Source: Hyphococcus sp. (GTDB lineage Bacteria; Pseudomonadota; Alphaproteobacteria; Caulobacterales; Parvularculaceae). Taken from it: a stretch of 40,008 nucleotides of DNA. Below the pieces are notes generated by a model. It ran no database searches. It was not told the origin of the DNA and worked only from the letters and a program-made list of their open reading frames with translations. Positions 24,206-32,954 of the stretch are shown here, one piece after another. A program made the translations under genes and the position numbers. The stretch spans positions 1-40,008 of the forward strand of contig JAJFGE010000045.1 in assembly GCA_021776295.1 (NCBI GenBank), in the 5' to 3' direction. Each line of letters begins with the position of its first letter. Position 1 is the first letter of the stretch.

Positions 24206-27200
24206 CTAAAATTCGTAGCGAACGCCCAACTGAAGCCGCCACAATGTGTCATTTGTATCGACGACGACCGATGGTGGGATGAATGTGTTGTAGATGAACT
24301 GATTGTTCACAGTGTCAATCGTTGCATCCACGACCGGTACGGTCTCAAGCGTGCCGCTGGTATTGATGAAGCGGTTAACGCCGAAATCGTCGCTAATAAA
24401 ATTCAAGAAGTTTTCAAAATCAACGAAGAACTTGAATCTGTCTTGTCCGAAAAAGCCCGGGAAGTCCTGCTGGAAGCGCAGATCGAGATCAAATGCATCA
24501 TCCTGGTCGAGCGCACTTTTGCCGACGATTTGTCCGGCATATTTGTCGAGACCGTTTTCATCCACAAAATTGAAAAATGCAGTCTGATCAAATCCTGGCG
24601 CAAAGCTGACCAACGGATCGCTTGGTCCGTCAGGAATGTAAAGCAGGCTACGGGCTCTACTGCTTGGGTCACCGAATCTCGGTTGCTCGAATGTCGCGCT
24701 AAGCGGAGTACCACTGCGGTAACGGAAGAACGCGGTCAGAGTGGTTGGATAATCGTCCATAAATTCATGGGCGAGTGTCGTTGACAACACAAAATTGTTA
24801 GTCACGTTCCGCGGCGACTCACCAAGCGGAACAAAGTTGAAATCAGCGGTCGGAACCTCGCGGAAGTTTTCGTCCGCCGTGAACAGAGAGCCCGCATTTC
24901 CGACCACGGATTCGTTATAGGCGTAACCGAGGTTCAAGCTGAGCGAAGTGCGATCGGAAAGATCAAAGTCTTTCGCCGCTTGAGCGGAAACACTGAATGT
25001 GTGGCCGCCGCCATTCAATGTGTTGGTCAGGAGAATCGCTTGGGGGCTCCCGCCACAATTGGTTGTGTCGCCGCTAAAGCCTTGGCGCAAGCCAATGAAC
25101 GTCGCCGCACAACCGGCCGCCAGCGGGTCAACCGTTTCGAAAATCGGCCGACCGTCAGGGGCCGTGCCGGATTCGTTCAGCCTTAGATCAATGAAATCGA
25201 CAGCATCTATGAGATCAGAATAGATCACATCAAGCTGGATGTTCCAGTCGCTGAAGAAGGAGGAACCGAAATCGGTCCGGTGGGAAATGTTGCCGCTATA
25301 ACGATGGATCGTCGGAATTTCGAAATCCGGATCGGTCGCTGCAACATCGCCGTTAAAGTTGAGCGCCTGGGCCTGGCCGGCATCGAGAACGCATTGTGGA
25401 ATGCCTAAAAAAGATCCGCTGCTAAGGACCATTAGGTCTGCTGGCGAACAGGCCGAGCCAGCATCGCCGACACCCAGCGCGCCGCCAAAATTCTGGAACG
25501 AGTTAGCAAACCAAACGCTTGGATCGCCGCCGGAGAAGGCCGCAAAGCCGGCGGAGAGCCGCGTGTCTCCGAACCGTTCCGGCATGGTGTATTTCAGACC
25601 AATACGTGGCTGTAGTGCGTCGAGGCCATCAAACGCCTGAGTATTTGAAAAGCCGTAACGCGCAATAAAGTTGGGATTTTCTAATGGCGCCGACCCGGAT
25701 TTATAAAAATCATAACGCAAGCCAAGAACAAACTCCAAGTCATTGGTGACCGACCATTCATCCTGCAGATATACCGTATGCACGGTCCGCTTATATTGCG
25801 CAGCTGCATCGTTTGGATCTTGAGTGAACGATACGCCAGAACGGATATTTGAGGCGTCCCCGGCTGCAAGGTCTGCTATATTGTCGAAGAAAACCGTACC
25901 GGTTGCGTTGATAATGAACAGGTTGAAAACATCAACGCGCTCCAATTCGTAACCTGCCGTGAGCAAATGATCGCCGGCGACATAATCCGCCTTGAATTTA
26001 AGCTGGTCGGTTGTGTAGTTCAACTGGTTCGCTGAACGGAACGTGCCTGGACCGGAGACGAAATTCTGCCCGAAGAATTCCCCGGCGACGCCAGGCCCGC
26101 CAAAGCCAATCGCAATACGCGGCTTGTTGTCCAACTGTGCTTCACCGCCGCCAAATGGGTCCTGAAGGTCATCGACGTCTTGTCGCGACACTCTGATTTC
26201 GGTGGACAACTTATCTGTCCAGTTCGAGAAGATCCGTAAACCATAGGTTTGAGACATTGAACCACGGCGGTGGAAGTTGTCTGAGAATGTGAACTCTCCG
26301 CGGCCGCTATTGATGTCGTCGCCGATAATCGTTTCTTCATTGAGGCGCGCATAAGTCGCCTCAAGGCGGTGATCGTCGTTGATGTTCCAGTCGACGCGGC
26401 CGAAAATACGGCGCGAAGTTTGCGGCAGGTTGCGGATGAGGTCGCCCGGGTCGCGGCCATAGGAGTTGATCAGAATGTTGCGGATTTGATCGACTTCGGC
26501 GCTTGTGAACATTGTTTCAATTGGGAAACCGCTCCCCGCCGGGCCGACGCTGCTGACTGCGGCGGTGTCGGTTTCTTCGTATGAACCATAAAAGAAAAGT
26601 TTGTCCTTGATGACTGGGCCGCCAAACTCGCCGCCCCAGTTATATCGGTCGAAACTTCCCTGGTCGAACTCCACGCCTTCAACGGAATCGCCAGTAAGGC
26701 TGTCGTTATTGTACAAGAAGAAAGCCGAGCCGTGAAATTCGTTGGTGCCGGATTTGGTGACAACGTTGATGTTACAGCCGCTGAACTGTCCGTACTCTAC
26801 ATCAACCGGTGAAAACTCTACCGCGGCTGCGGCGAGCGTATCGAACGGTATTGGAAATGTATTCCGGGCCAGGTTGCCGGAAGTGTTCAGGCCAAATCCG
26901 TCATTGGCGCGCACGCCGTCAATGGTGAAGGAGTTGGTGCGGTTGGACGAGCCAAGGCAGCTTATGCCGGTGCCGCGGCCAGCGGACGGATCTTGTTGGG
27001 AGCGACCGATTGTAACGCGCGGGTCAACCCGGATGATGTCGCGGATCTGCCTTGAAGTCGATGGTAAGTTAGTGAGGTCTTCCAGATCAAAACTGGAACT
27101 CGGCCCAAGGGCAACATTGGAAAGGCGCAGCGCAGTCGCGGTGACGATGATTTCGTCGCTTGTTGCGGCGGCAGTAGTCATAACCACCGGAACGGAAACG

Positions 27201-27514
27201 TCGCTGGAAAGATCCGCGCGAAGATCTGTGACCCGCTGGTCTCTATAGGACGGTGCGGAGACGCGCAACGTATAGGGTCCGCCAACGATAAGGCTGGAAA
27301 AACTGAAGGCGCCTTGCGAGTTCGTTGATGAGGTCTGCACCCTTCCGGTGCGCGTATCTGTTATCGAAACCGTTGCGTTCGTGACCGCAGCGCCATCGCT
27401 CGATGTGACCCTGCCGCCAATAGTTGATGTGGTTTGCTGGGCGAGAACAACCGGCGCGGCCATCATTGTAGCGAGCGCCACCGACGTCATTAATCCATAT
27501 TTATTAGAAAACAT
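24206..27514 (-). CDS. Oar-like TonB-dependent outer-membrane receptor
   Basis: A 1102-residue outer-membrane protein. The signal peptide is residues 1-25 (MFSNKYGLMTSVALATMMAA ...). The ATG at 27514 has AGGGG 6 nt upstream; the frame is open further to 27703 but lacks a signal there. A carboxypeptidase-regulatory-like Ig domain comes first (GGRVTSSDGAAVTNATVSI, ITDTRTGRV ... GAFSFSSL). A plug domain follows, with DEIIVTATALRLSNV, RTNSFTIDGVRAND and VEYGQFSGCNINVVTKSGTN. The large beta-barrel ends LWRLQLGVRYEF with the C-terminal aromatic. This is the Oar/OmpA-related architecture, linked to uptake of large substrates or protein export. The substrate is unknown. Upstream DNA is a 650-bp region. 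Confidence 0.9.
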   Translation of the reverse strand: MFSNKYGLMTSVALATMMAAPVVLAQQTTSTIGGRVTSSDGAAVTNATVSITDTRTGRVQTSSTNSQGAFSFSSLIVGGPYTLRVSAPSYRDQRVTDLRADLSSDVSVPVVMTTAAATSDEIIVTATALRLSNVALGPSSSFDLEDLTNLPSTSRQIRDIIRVDPRVTIGRSQQDPSAGRGTGISCLGSSNRTNSFTIDGVRANDGFGLNTSGNLARNTFPIPFDTLAAAAVEFSPVDVEYGQFSGCNINVVTKSGTNEFHGSAFFLYNNDSLTGDSVEGVEFDQGSFDRYNWGGEFGGPVIKDKLFFYGSYEETDTAAVSSVGPAGSGFPIETMFTSAEVDQIRNILINSYGRDPGDLIRNLPQTSRRIFGRVDWNINDDHRLEATYARLNEETIIGDDINSGRGEFTFSDNFHRRGSMSQTYGLRIFSNWTDKLSTEIRVSRQDVDDLQDPFGGGEAQLDNKPRIAIGFGGPGVAGEFFGQNFVSGPGTFRSANQLNYTTDQLKFKADYVAGDHLLTAGYELERVDVFNLFIINATGTVFFDNIADLAAGDASNIRSGVSFTQDPNDAAAQYKRTVHTVYLQDEWSVTNDLEFVLGLRYDFYKSGSAPLENPNFIARYGFSNTQAFDGLDALQPRIGLKYTMPERFGDTRLSAGFAAFSGGDPSVWFANSFQNFGGALGVGDAGSACSPADLMVLSSGSFLGIPQCVLDAGQAQALNFNGDVAATDPDFEIPTIHRYSGNISHRTDFGSSFFSDWNIQLDVIYSDLIDAVDFIDLRLNESGTAPDGRPIFETVDPLAAGCAATFIGLRQGFSGDTTNCGGSPQAILLTNTLNGGGHTFSVSAQAAKDFDLSDRTSLSLNLGYAYNESVVGNAGSLFTADENFREVPTADFNFVPLGESPRNVTNNFVLSTTLAHEFMDDYPTTLTAFFRYRSGTPLSATFEQPRFGDPSSRARSLLYIPDGPSDPLVSFAPGFDQTAFFNFVDENGLDKYAGQIVGKSALDQDDAFDLDLRFQQDFPGFFGQDRFKFFVDFENFLNFISDDFGVNRFINTSGTLETVPVVDATIDTVNNQFIYNTFIPPSVVVDTNDTLWRLQLGVRYEF

Positions 27515-28164
27515 AATACCCCTCAGCTGATTTAAACTTGAGACCGAAGCCAATAAAGCGACCCATATAGTCGCCTCCCAAACGCAACCGAATCGGGTTT
27601 GTAACATTATTAACGCTAATTTAAAAGGCGCGCGCGCAACGAAAACAAAATTGTAATTTGTGTGTTGCGCAGGAGCAGCAAATGCTGGTTTGACGACAGC
27701 CAAACGCTGCTATTTGTTTCGGTTTTATGACACCTACTCAGCGCACAAATATATGCGGTGATCAGGCTGGGCATCTGGCGTTGGCCGTTAGGGGAAAGTT
27801 TCAAAAAACTGAAGTCGCCCAAATGGTTGCCGCCGCCGTCTGCCCGGCGGTTGCACAGCGCCTGTTTTTGCTTATTCAAGCGATATAGACGCAATGTCCT
27901 GTATACATATTCAAAATCAATAGGTTATACTAAGGTAGCGTATAGTTCACGGGTTCCGAGCAGTCTGCCTGTCTTTTCGGTATACAGTTGTAGCGCGCGA
28001 TCTCTCCAGCGGTCCTTGACGGCGCGCGGAAATGGTTTACCTAAGCGGCATCTTCTGAAAGCTTCTGGAGACTGTCAGCGTCAATACGGCGCACGAGCCC
28101 TGGTATCTGCAAGTCTGGAGATAGTCAGGGCAGGCGGCCTCAAGCGGTGAAAGCGTGGCAGGAA
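27515..28164. other. 650-bp intergenic region between the receptor and secE
   Basis: No coding gene, tRNA or known riboswitch is recognised. The left half should carry the receptor promoter (minus strand). Inverted repeats AGCAGC 27674-27679 / GCTGCT 27706-27711 and GTTTG 27688-27692 / CAAAC 27701-27705 could form one hairpin. The right half should carry the secE-nusG promoter; CTTGAC at 28015-28020 followed by TTTACCT at about 28036-28042 is a weak candidate. The secE transcript would then have a leader of about 110 nt. The tRNA-Trp that often precedes secE is absent. Confidence 0.5.
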
Positions 28165-28446
28165 ATGGCGAAGAAAAAGAAATCAGGCGGTGATGCGCCG
28201 GTGATCGAAGGCAAGGCCGCCGAGGCGAAACAAAAGAAAAAGACCAGTCCGTTCGAATTTGTTCAGCAGGTTCGCAACGAAGCCTCGAAAGTTACCTGGA
28301 CGTCGCGCAATGAAACCATGGTCTCGACGATTATGGTGTTGATCATGGTCGCGATTATGGCGTTGTTTTTTTTCCTGGTCGATCAGGGCTTACGGTTTGG
28401 CGTTTGCAACATTCTCCCCATCGATTGCGTTTCGCTGGGTAATTAA
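28165..28446 (+). CDS. secE: preprotein translocase subunit SecE
   Basis: SecE is the clamp subunit of the SecYEG channel in the inner membrane. The 93-residue product has a Lys-rich cytoplasmic start (MAKKKKSGGD ... KQKKKTSP). The conserved amphipathic segment FVQQVRNEASKVTWTSRNET matches the SecE hallmark in which V-x-W-P/T-S precedes the helix. One membrane helix follows (about 55-78, TIMVLIMVAIMALFFFLVD). The start is uncertain: an in-frame GTG at 28147 adds six residues, while the ATG at 28165 has GGCAGGAA directly before it at short spacing. nusG follows 21 bp downstream in one operon, the conserved order. Confidence 0.93.
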   Translation: MAKKKKSGGDAPVIEGKAAEAKQKKKTSPFEFVQQVRNEASKVTWTSRNETMVSTIMVLIMVAIMALFFFLVDQGLRFGVCNILPIDCVSLGN

Positions 28447-28467
28447 CAGGCAATTACGGACTGCGAC

Positions 28468-29001
28468 ATGACTGCGAAATGGTACATCGTTCACGCATAT
28501 TCGAACTTCGAAAAGAAGGTCGGCGATGCGATCCTGCTTTCCGCCAAGGAAAAAGGGCTCGAAAGCCTGATTGAAGAAATCTATGTGCCGACCGAAGAGA
28601 TCACCGAGATGCGGCGTGGGCGCAAGGTTAATACCGAGCGGCGGTTTTTCCCAGGTTATGTTTTGGTCAACATGGTGATGACGGACGATACCTATCACCT
28701 GATTAAAGACACCCCCAAAGTCACCGGTTTTCTAGGCTCCGGCAACAAGCCGATGCCGGTGCCGCAAAAGGAAGTCGATCGCATCCGCGGCGTTGTTGAA
28801 GATGGCGAGGCGGCCCCGCGCCTGACGATTACCTTCGAGATAGGCGAGACCGTTCACGTTACGGACGGGCCATTTGCTTCCTTCTCGGGCGTTGTTGAAG
28901 ATGTCGATGAGGAAACAACGCGGCTTAAAGTGGCGGTTTCGATTTTCGGCCGGGCGACGCCGGTCGAGCTTGAATTTACGCAGGTTGAGAAGTCGAACTA
29001 A
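28468..29001 (+). CDS. nusG: transcription termination/antitermination factor NusG
   Basis: NusG binds RNA polymerase, suppresses pausing and links transcription to Rho or to the ribosome. The 177-residue protein has the NGN domain first (KWYIVHAYSNFEKKVGDAI, RRFFPGYVLVNMVM, KVTGFLGSGNKPMPV). A short linker and the C-terminal KOW domain follow (IGETVHVTDGPFASFSGVV). It follows secE by 21 bp. Its stop codon overlaps the stop of the convergent glycosyltransferase by 3 bases, so there is no room for a terminator between them. The usual next gene, rplK, is not here. Confidence 0.97.
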   Translation: MTAKWYIVHAYSNFEKKVGDAILLSAKEKGLESLIEEIYVPTEEITEMRRGRKVNTERRFFPGYVLVNMVMTDDTYHLIKDTPKVTGFLGSGNKPMPVPQKEVDRIRGVVEDGEAAPRLTITFEIGETVHVTDGPFASFSGVVEDVDEETTRLKVAVSIFGRATPVELEFTQVEKSN

Positions 29002-29897
29002 ACGCGCCTTAACGCACCCAGATTTTGGCGACGTACGCGCTTGAGCATTGCGCGATCATACCAGAAATTAACCGGGCCAAGCCGCGGGCGCAATTGGCGA
29101 ACATTGTCACTTGAATAAATCTCATAAATATTGTCGGGCATCGCCGCGACGCCATTTTGTTTTAAGAGACGATAGAGAATAATTTTTTGTAGATGACGCT
29201 CGGAGTATCGCAACAGGCGGCGATGGTAAGTTTTTATATCGCGCCAGTTAAGCGTTAGCGAATCATATTCAAATGTCGCCTCTTCGGCGACCACCACGCG
29301 GTCGCGGTGGCTGTCGTCACTGCCGCCGACTAAATCCGTAAGAAGAAGATAGGAAATCAGCCCGTCCTCGCCCTTGGCGCCGAACGGCAGACGGATATCG
29401 CACGCGCGGATCGCGCTGAGCGCTGGCCCCCTCAACGCATAAAGATTACCGCTGAGATAGTGGTTTGAGATTAACCGCGCCGCCCAGGCGCGGCGGCTGC
29501 GGCCGGTCGCGGGCAGGGCGCTCGCGCCATAGGCGCGCGGCGCGCGTTGTAACGCTTGCGACAAAGCGGGGAATGCGCCAGCGCTGGGCCGGATGTCGCC
29601 ATCGACAAAAATATGTGCGCTGGCCTGCGGCGCGATGCGGTAGACATAGTCGTTCCAGGCGTTAGCCTTGTCGGCGACAGGCAGAAAATGCGCCGTAATC
29701 CGACGATCAGCGGCGGCCAGCGCTTTTGCAACGCTATCGGTCTCGTCGGTTGAGCCATTAACCAGAATATGCGCGCGATAGTCTTCGCCCGCGGCAGCGG
29801 CGGCCAGCGCGCCAATACACCGATGCAACAACCACTGCTCGTTATGGGCGAATATGCAAATCGATAAAGTCATCAGCCAGCGAGGAGCAATTTTCAT
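28998..29897 (-). CDS. family 2-type glycosyltransferase
   Basis: A 299-residue protein with a GT-A nucleotide-sugar-binding fold. LSICIFAHNEQWLLHRCIGAL is the entry strand, HILVNGSTDETDSVAKAL the nucleotide loop and IFVDGDIRPSAGAF the metal-binding DxD-like motif (DGD). The second half is specific to this protein (for example LIVGG-type loop LLLTDLVGGSDDSHRDRVV and YHRRLLRYSERHLQKI). No membrane helix is seen. Donor and acceptor are unknown; surface polysaccharide or glycolipid synthesis is likely. AGGG lies 6 nt before the ATG at 29897. The gene ends tail to tail with nusG, sharing stop-codon bases. Confidence 0.75.
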   Translation of the reverse strand: MKIAPRWLMTLSICIFAHNEQWLLHRCIGALAAAAAGEDYRAHILVNGSTDETDSVAKALAAADRRITAHFLPVADKANAWNDYVYRIAPQASAHIFVDGDIRPSAGAFPALSQALQRAPRAYGASALPATGRSRRAWAARLISNHYLSGNLYALRGPALSAIRACDIRLPFGAKGEDGLISYLLLTDLVGGSDDSHRDRVVVAEEATFEYDSLTLNWRDIKTYHRRLLRYSERHLQKIILYRLLKQNGVAAMPDNIYEIYSSDNVRQLRPRLGPVNFWYDRAMLKRVRRQNLGALRRV

Positions 29898-30045
29898 GCA
29901 ACCCTCGCAAGCAAAGGCGGATTATCGTTAACGCGCGCGTCATTGCCGCGAAAATATGCGCTATCGGTCTGCTCGCCGAAGTTGAGCCAGGGCAGGGCAT
30001 GGGTTTAGACTGGCAATAACCAACACCAATGAGAGCGAGGCCACA

Positions 30046-30648
30046 ATGCCTGACCATGGAGATATCAACCCGCAACGCGCAAAATTTCGCGCCATGAGCG
30101 AAGGCACGCAGGACGACTGGACGGTAATCGCTACTCAATTTGCACCGTTTGCGGCGACCGGCGGCAAGCGCGTGCTCGACCATTTGCGATTGCTCGACGG
30201 CGATTATGGCGGGTTTCCCATAGACCGTCTGGAGCATTCCCTGCAAACCGCGACCCGGGCCCATAAAGATGGTCGCGACGAGGAATATGTTGTCTGCGCG
30301 TTGCTCCACGATATTGGCGATACGCTCGGCGCCTATAATCACCCCGATATTGCAGCGGCGATTTTAAAACCGTTCGTGTCGGAAAAAAACCTCTGGATGG
30401 TGGAACAGCACGGCGTCTTTCAGGGCTATTATTTCTTTCACTATCTTGGCCTCGATCGTGACATGCGCGAGGCGTACCGCGAGCATCCATATTTTCAGGA
30501 CACAGCAGAGTTCTGTGAGAAATATGACCAGAACGCCTTCGACCCGGATTATCAATCAATGCCGCTTGAGGCGTTTGAGCCGATGGTGATGAAGTTGTTT
30601 GAGGCGCCCAAAAACTCAATCTACGGACCGGCGATTGCGCCGGAATAG
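30046..30648 (+). CDS. HD-domain protein, possibly PhnZ/TmpB-like di-iron oxygenase
   Basis: A 200-residue HD-domain protein. RLEHSLQTATRAHKDGRDEEY holds the first His (64) and ALLHDIGDTLGAYNH holds the His88-Asp89 pair and His99. His122 in VEQHGVFQGYYFFH and Asp161 in EKYDQNAFDPDY complete a plausible two-metal site. It is commonly labelled HD phosphohydrolase. The EHSLQTA entry, the small size and the single HD domain also recall the mixed-valent di-iron oxygenases PhnZ and TmpB, which cleave phosphonates. No phosphonate genes are nearby, and I cannot align all oxygenase-specific residues, so the reaction stays open. The start has GCGAGG upstream. A divergent glycosyltransferase lies 148 bp away. 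Confidence 0.65.
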   Translation: MPDHGDINPQRAKFRAMSEGTQDDWTVIATQFAPFAATGGKRVLDHLRLLDGDYGGFPIDRLEHSLQTATRAHKDGRDEEYVVCALLHDIGDTLGAYNHPDIAAAILKPFVSEKNLWMVEQHGVFQGYYFFHYLGLDRDMREAYREHPYFQDTAEFCEKYDQNAFDPDYQSMPLEAFEPMVMKLFEAPKNSIYGPAIAPE

Positions 30649-30668
30649 AATTTAGCGGCAACCGTTAC

Positions 30669-30687
30669 GGCGCTCTAAGCGCCTATT
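30669..30687. terminator. small hairpin between convergent genes
   Basis: GGCGCT (30669-30674) and AGCGCC (30678-30683) form a 6-bp stem with a CTA loop, followed by TATTT. It lies at the junction of the HD-domain gene and the convergent small membrane-protein gene and overlaps the latter's stop codon. It may be a weak terminator. Confidence 0.4.
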
Positions 30688-31102
30688 TCAGCGGCGGGAT
30701 TTGTTTGTCGCTGGCGAGTTCGGCATCCGCCGTCGGTATATCGACGTCCGGCATTTCGCCGCCAAGCTCTTCAATCATTGAGACAATCTGGTGCGAGGAA
30801 GCGAGGATTTGCCTGCCGCCTTCGGATTTGCGCTTGGTCAGCTGCGCGGTGTCCTCCAGCGCATCGACGGCGCGGTAGGTTTGCTCAACGGCGGTGTTAA
30901 GGTTGCGCAGCAGCGTTTTGAGGTCCGGATCGTCGCCGGCCATTTTATCCTTCGCAACCTTATGCATGCGGGCGATTTCACCGCTAAGTTCTTTAACGCG
31001 CGCGCGCGTCTTTCGTCTGGAAAAGAAAGCCGTCAGCAACGCCCCGACAATAAACCCGCCAAGCGCTGCACCCACGCTAATCATCAGCAACTCAGACACC
31101 AC
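30683..31102 (-). CDS. single-pass membrane protein with short coiled coil (unknown function)
   Basis: A 139-residue protein that I do not recognise. One N-terminal membrane helix (about residues 4-27, LLMISVGAALGGFIVGALLTAFF) is followed by basic residues (SRRKTRARVK), so the C-terminus faces the cytoplasm. A helical region follows that looks coiled-coil forming (ARMHKVAKDKM ... LLRNLNTAVEQTYRAVDALED). The topology resembles YhcB/ZapG-type division-associated proteins, but I see no sequence signature of that family. The start is a GTG at 31102 with GGGG shortly upstream; an ATG at 31084 is an alternative. The tail is acidic (GGEMPDVDIPTADAE). Confidence 0.5.
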   Translation of the reverse strand: MVSELLMISVGAALGGFIVGALLTAFFSRRKTRARVKELSGEIARMHKVAKDKMAGDDPDLKTLLRNLNTAVEQTYRAVDALEDTAQLTKRKSEGGRQILASSHQIVSMIEELGGEMPDVDIPTADAELASDKQIPPLK

Positions 31103-31208
31103 GACACCCCATATTTATCCCACATCAAGGATTTTTGGCGAATTGGCGGCTTTTGGCAAGCTCTGGCCAATTCGCCCATAAAATATGGCCTGCGCGGGCC
31201 CGGCATGG

Positions 31209-32954
31209 TTAACATCCGCCATCGGGCGAGCAGGCGCCGCCGCCGGGCATGCGCGTATCGCTATAGCCGTAGGACCAGCCATCTTTATAGAGAACGACCT
31301 GCGGGCGCGCATACCAGTCAATTGGCGTGAGCTTGTGGCCTTTGGCTTTGAGCAACGCTTTGGTGTCGTCGCTGAGGCCGGGCTCATAGAGAATTTGGTC
31401 CGGCAGCCATTGGTGGTGAATGCGCGGATGCTCCATGGCATCGCCGATATTCATGCCCCGGTCGATGACATTGATGATGACCTGCAAGACGGAAGTGATA
31501 ATCCGCGACCCGCCCGCGCCGCCAATCGCCATGAACGGCGCGCCGTCCTTAAATATCAATGCCGGCGTCATCGAGCTTAACGGACGCTTTTTTGCGGCGA
31601 TGGCGTTTTTGTCATTGCCGACAAGGCCGTAATAATTTGGAACGCCGGGCGCTGCGGAAAAGTCATCCATCTGGTTATTGAGAAGAATGCCGGTTTCGGG
31701 CACGACGACGCCGGAGCCAAAGCTCATATTCAATGTATAGGTGTTGGAGACAAAATTGCCGTCCTTATCGATAACGGAAAATTGCGTCGTATCGTGACTT
31801 TCATAAGCAGCCGGGTCGCCGGCGCCAATTTTAGCGGAGTCTCCGGCTTTGTTCAGGTTGATGCTTGAGGCGAGCGATGTTGCATATTCCTTGCTGGTGA
31901 GGCCTTGAACCGGGACATTGATGAAATCCGTGTCGCCCAGAAGTTCAGCGCGATCGGCAAAAGCCAGGCGCATGGTCTCGGAGAGAAAATGCAACGCTTC
32001 GGCGCTGTCGCCAGTGGACCTATAGGGCGCGCGGGTTTGTAACATGTTGAGCATCTGAATGAGGTGAATGCCGCCGGAACTTGGCGGCGGCATGGAATGT
32101 ATTTCATAACCGCGATAGGTTCCGATCACCGGTTCGCGTTCGATAACGGTATAGTGGCTGAGATCATCGCGGGTGATAAACCCGCCATTTGCCGCCATAT
32201 CGTCAGCAATCGCATCCGCCACCCAGCCGCTATAAAATCCGTCACGGCCATATTTTGAAATCGCCTTCAGCGTCTTGGCGAGGTCTTTGCGCCGCATGAC
32301 ATCGCCGGGGAGATAGCCTGATCCGTCGGGTTTGAAAAACTCAGCCCGCGCCGCAGCGTTGCGCGTCAGCGCTTGTCTTTCTTGTTCGAACATAGCCGCG
32401 CTAAAGTATGATAGCGTGGGTCCCTTTTCGGAGAGCCGAATAGCCGGCGCCATTACTTTCTTGCGGGGTAGAACGCCATACTTCTCATGTGCGTGAAGAA
32501 GGCCGGCGACGGTTCCCGGCACGCCTGATGATTTGTGTGAATGACGGATGGCGTCAATATCGACATTGCCTTCATCATCGAGATACATGTCTCGCGTCGC
32601 AGCAGCGGGGGCTATTTCGCGGTAGTCGATGGCGATGGTTTTTGCCTCATCTTGCATATGCACCAGCATGAAACCGCCGCCGCCAATATTACCGGCGCGG
32701 GGGTAAGTGACAGCAAGCGCAAAAGCGGTCGCGACCGCCGCATCAACCGCATTGCCGCCTTGCGTCAACATATCGGCGCCGATTTTTGCAGCGGTTTTCT
32801 CGCCCGCGACAACCATCCCCTCGCGGCCGCCATTGGGGTGGTGGGCGGCGTCGGCAAGCGCCGGCGTCGCGATAGGCTGGTTCGCAACGGCTGGTGCGAT
32901 AGTAAAGCAAACCGAAAGCAGGCAGCAGAAGATATAAATAACGAACCGGCGCAT
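31209..32954 (-). CDS. ggt: gamma-glutamyltransferase
   Basis: A periplasmic N-terminal-nucleophile hydrolase that cleaves glutathione and other gamma-glutamyl compounds. The 581-residue precursor starts with a signal peptide (FVIYIFCCLLSVCFTIAPAVA). The large subunit includes GGNAVDAAVATAFALAVTYP and the PRAGNIGGGGFMLVH region. Self-cleavage is expected before Thr389 in ESHDTTQFSV, the catalytic residue that starts the small subunit. Ligand-binding motifs GSGVVVPETGILLNNQMDDF and PLSSMTPAL follow, and the substrate loop GGAGGSRI is present. Length and motifs are complete. GGAGAAG precedes the ATG. It could supply cysteinylglycine or glutamate, and a sulfur-scavenging role would fit the sulfur genes elsewhere in the window. 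Confidence 0.93.
   Translation of the reverse strand: MRRFVIYIFCCLLSVCFTIAPAVANQPIATPALADAAHHPNGGREGMVVAGEKTAAKIGADMLTQGGNAVDAAVATAFALAVTYPRAGNIGGGGFMLVHMQDEAKTIAIDYREIAPAAATRDMYLDDEGNVDIDAIRHSHKSSGVPGTVAGLLHAHEKYGVLPRKKVMAPAIRLSEKGPTLSYFSAAMFEQERQALTRNAAARAEFFKPDGSGYLPGDVMRRKDLAKTLKAISKYGRDGFYSGWVADAIADDMAANGGFITRDDLSHYTVIEREPVIGTYRGYEIHSMPPPSSGGIHLIQMLNMLQTRAPYRSTGDSAEALHFLSETMRLAFADRAELLGDTDFINVPVQGLTSKEYATSLASSINLNKAGDSAKIGAGDPAAYESHDTTQFSVIDKDGNFVSNTYTLNMSFGSGVVVPETGILLNNQMDDFSAAPGVPNYYGLVGNDKNAIAAKKRPLSSMTPALIFKDGAPFMAIGGAGGSRIITSVLQVIINVIDRGMNIGDAMEHPRIHHQWLPDQILYEPGLSDDTKALLKAKGHKLTPIDWYARPQVVLYKDGWSYGYSDTRMPGGGACSPDGGC

Noticed and set aside
27900-28146. tRNA-Trp expected upstream of secE
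   Set aside because: No cloverleaf, TTCGAATC-type arm or CCA-ended acceptor was found by eye.
27758-28150. 130-codon plus-strand frame before secE
   Set aside because: The translation is Arg/Ser-rich without domain character, and it covers the probable secE promoter region.
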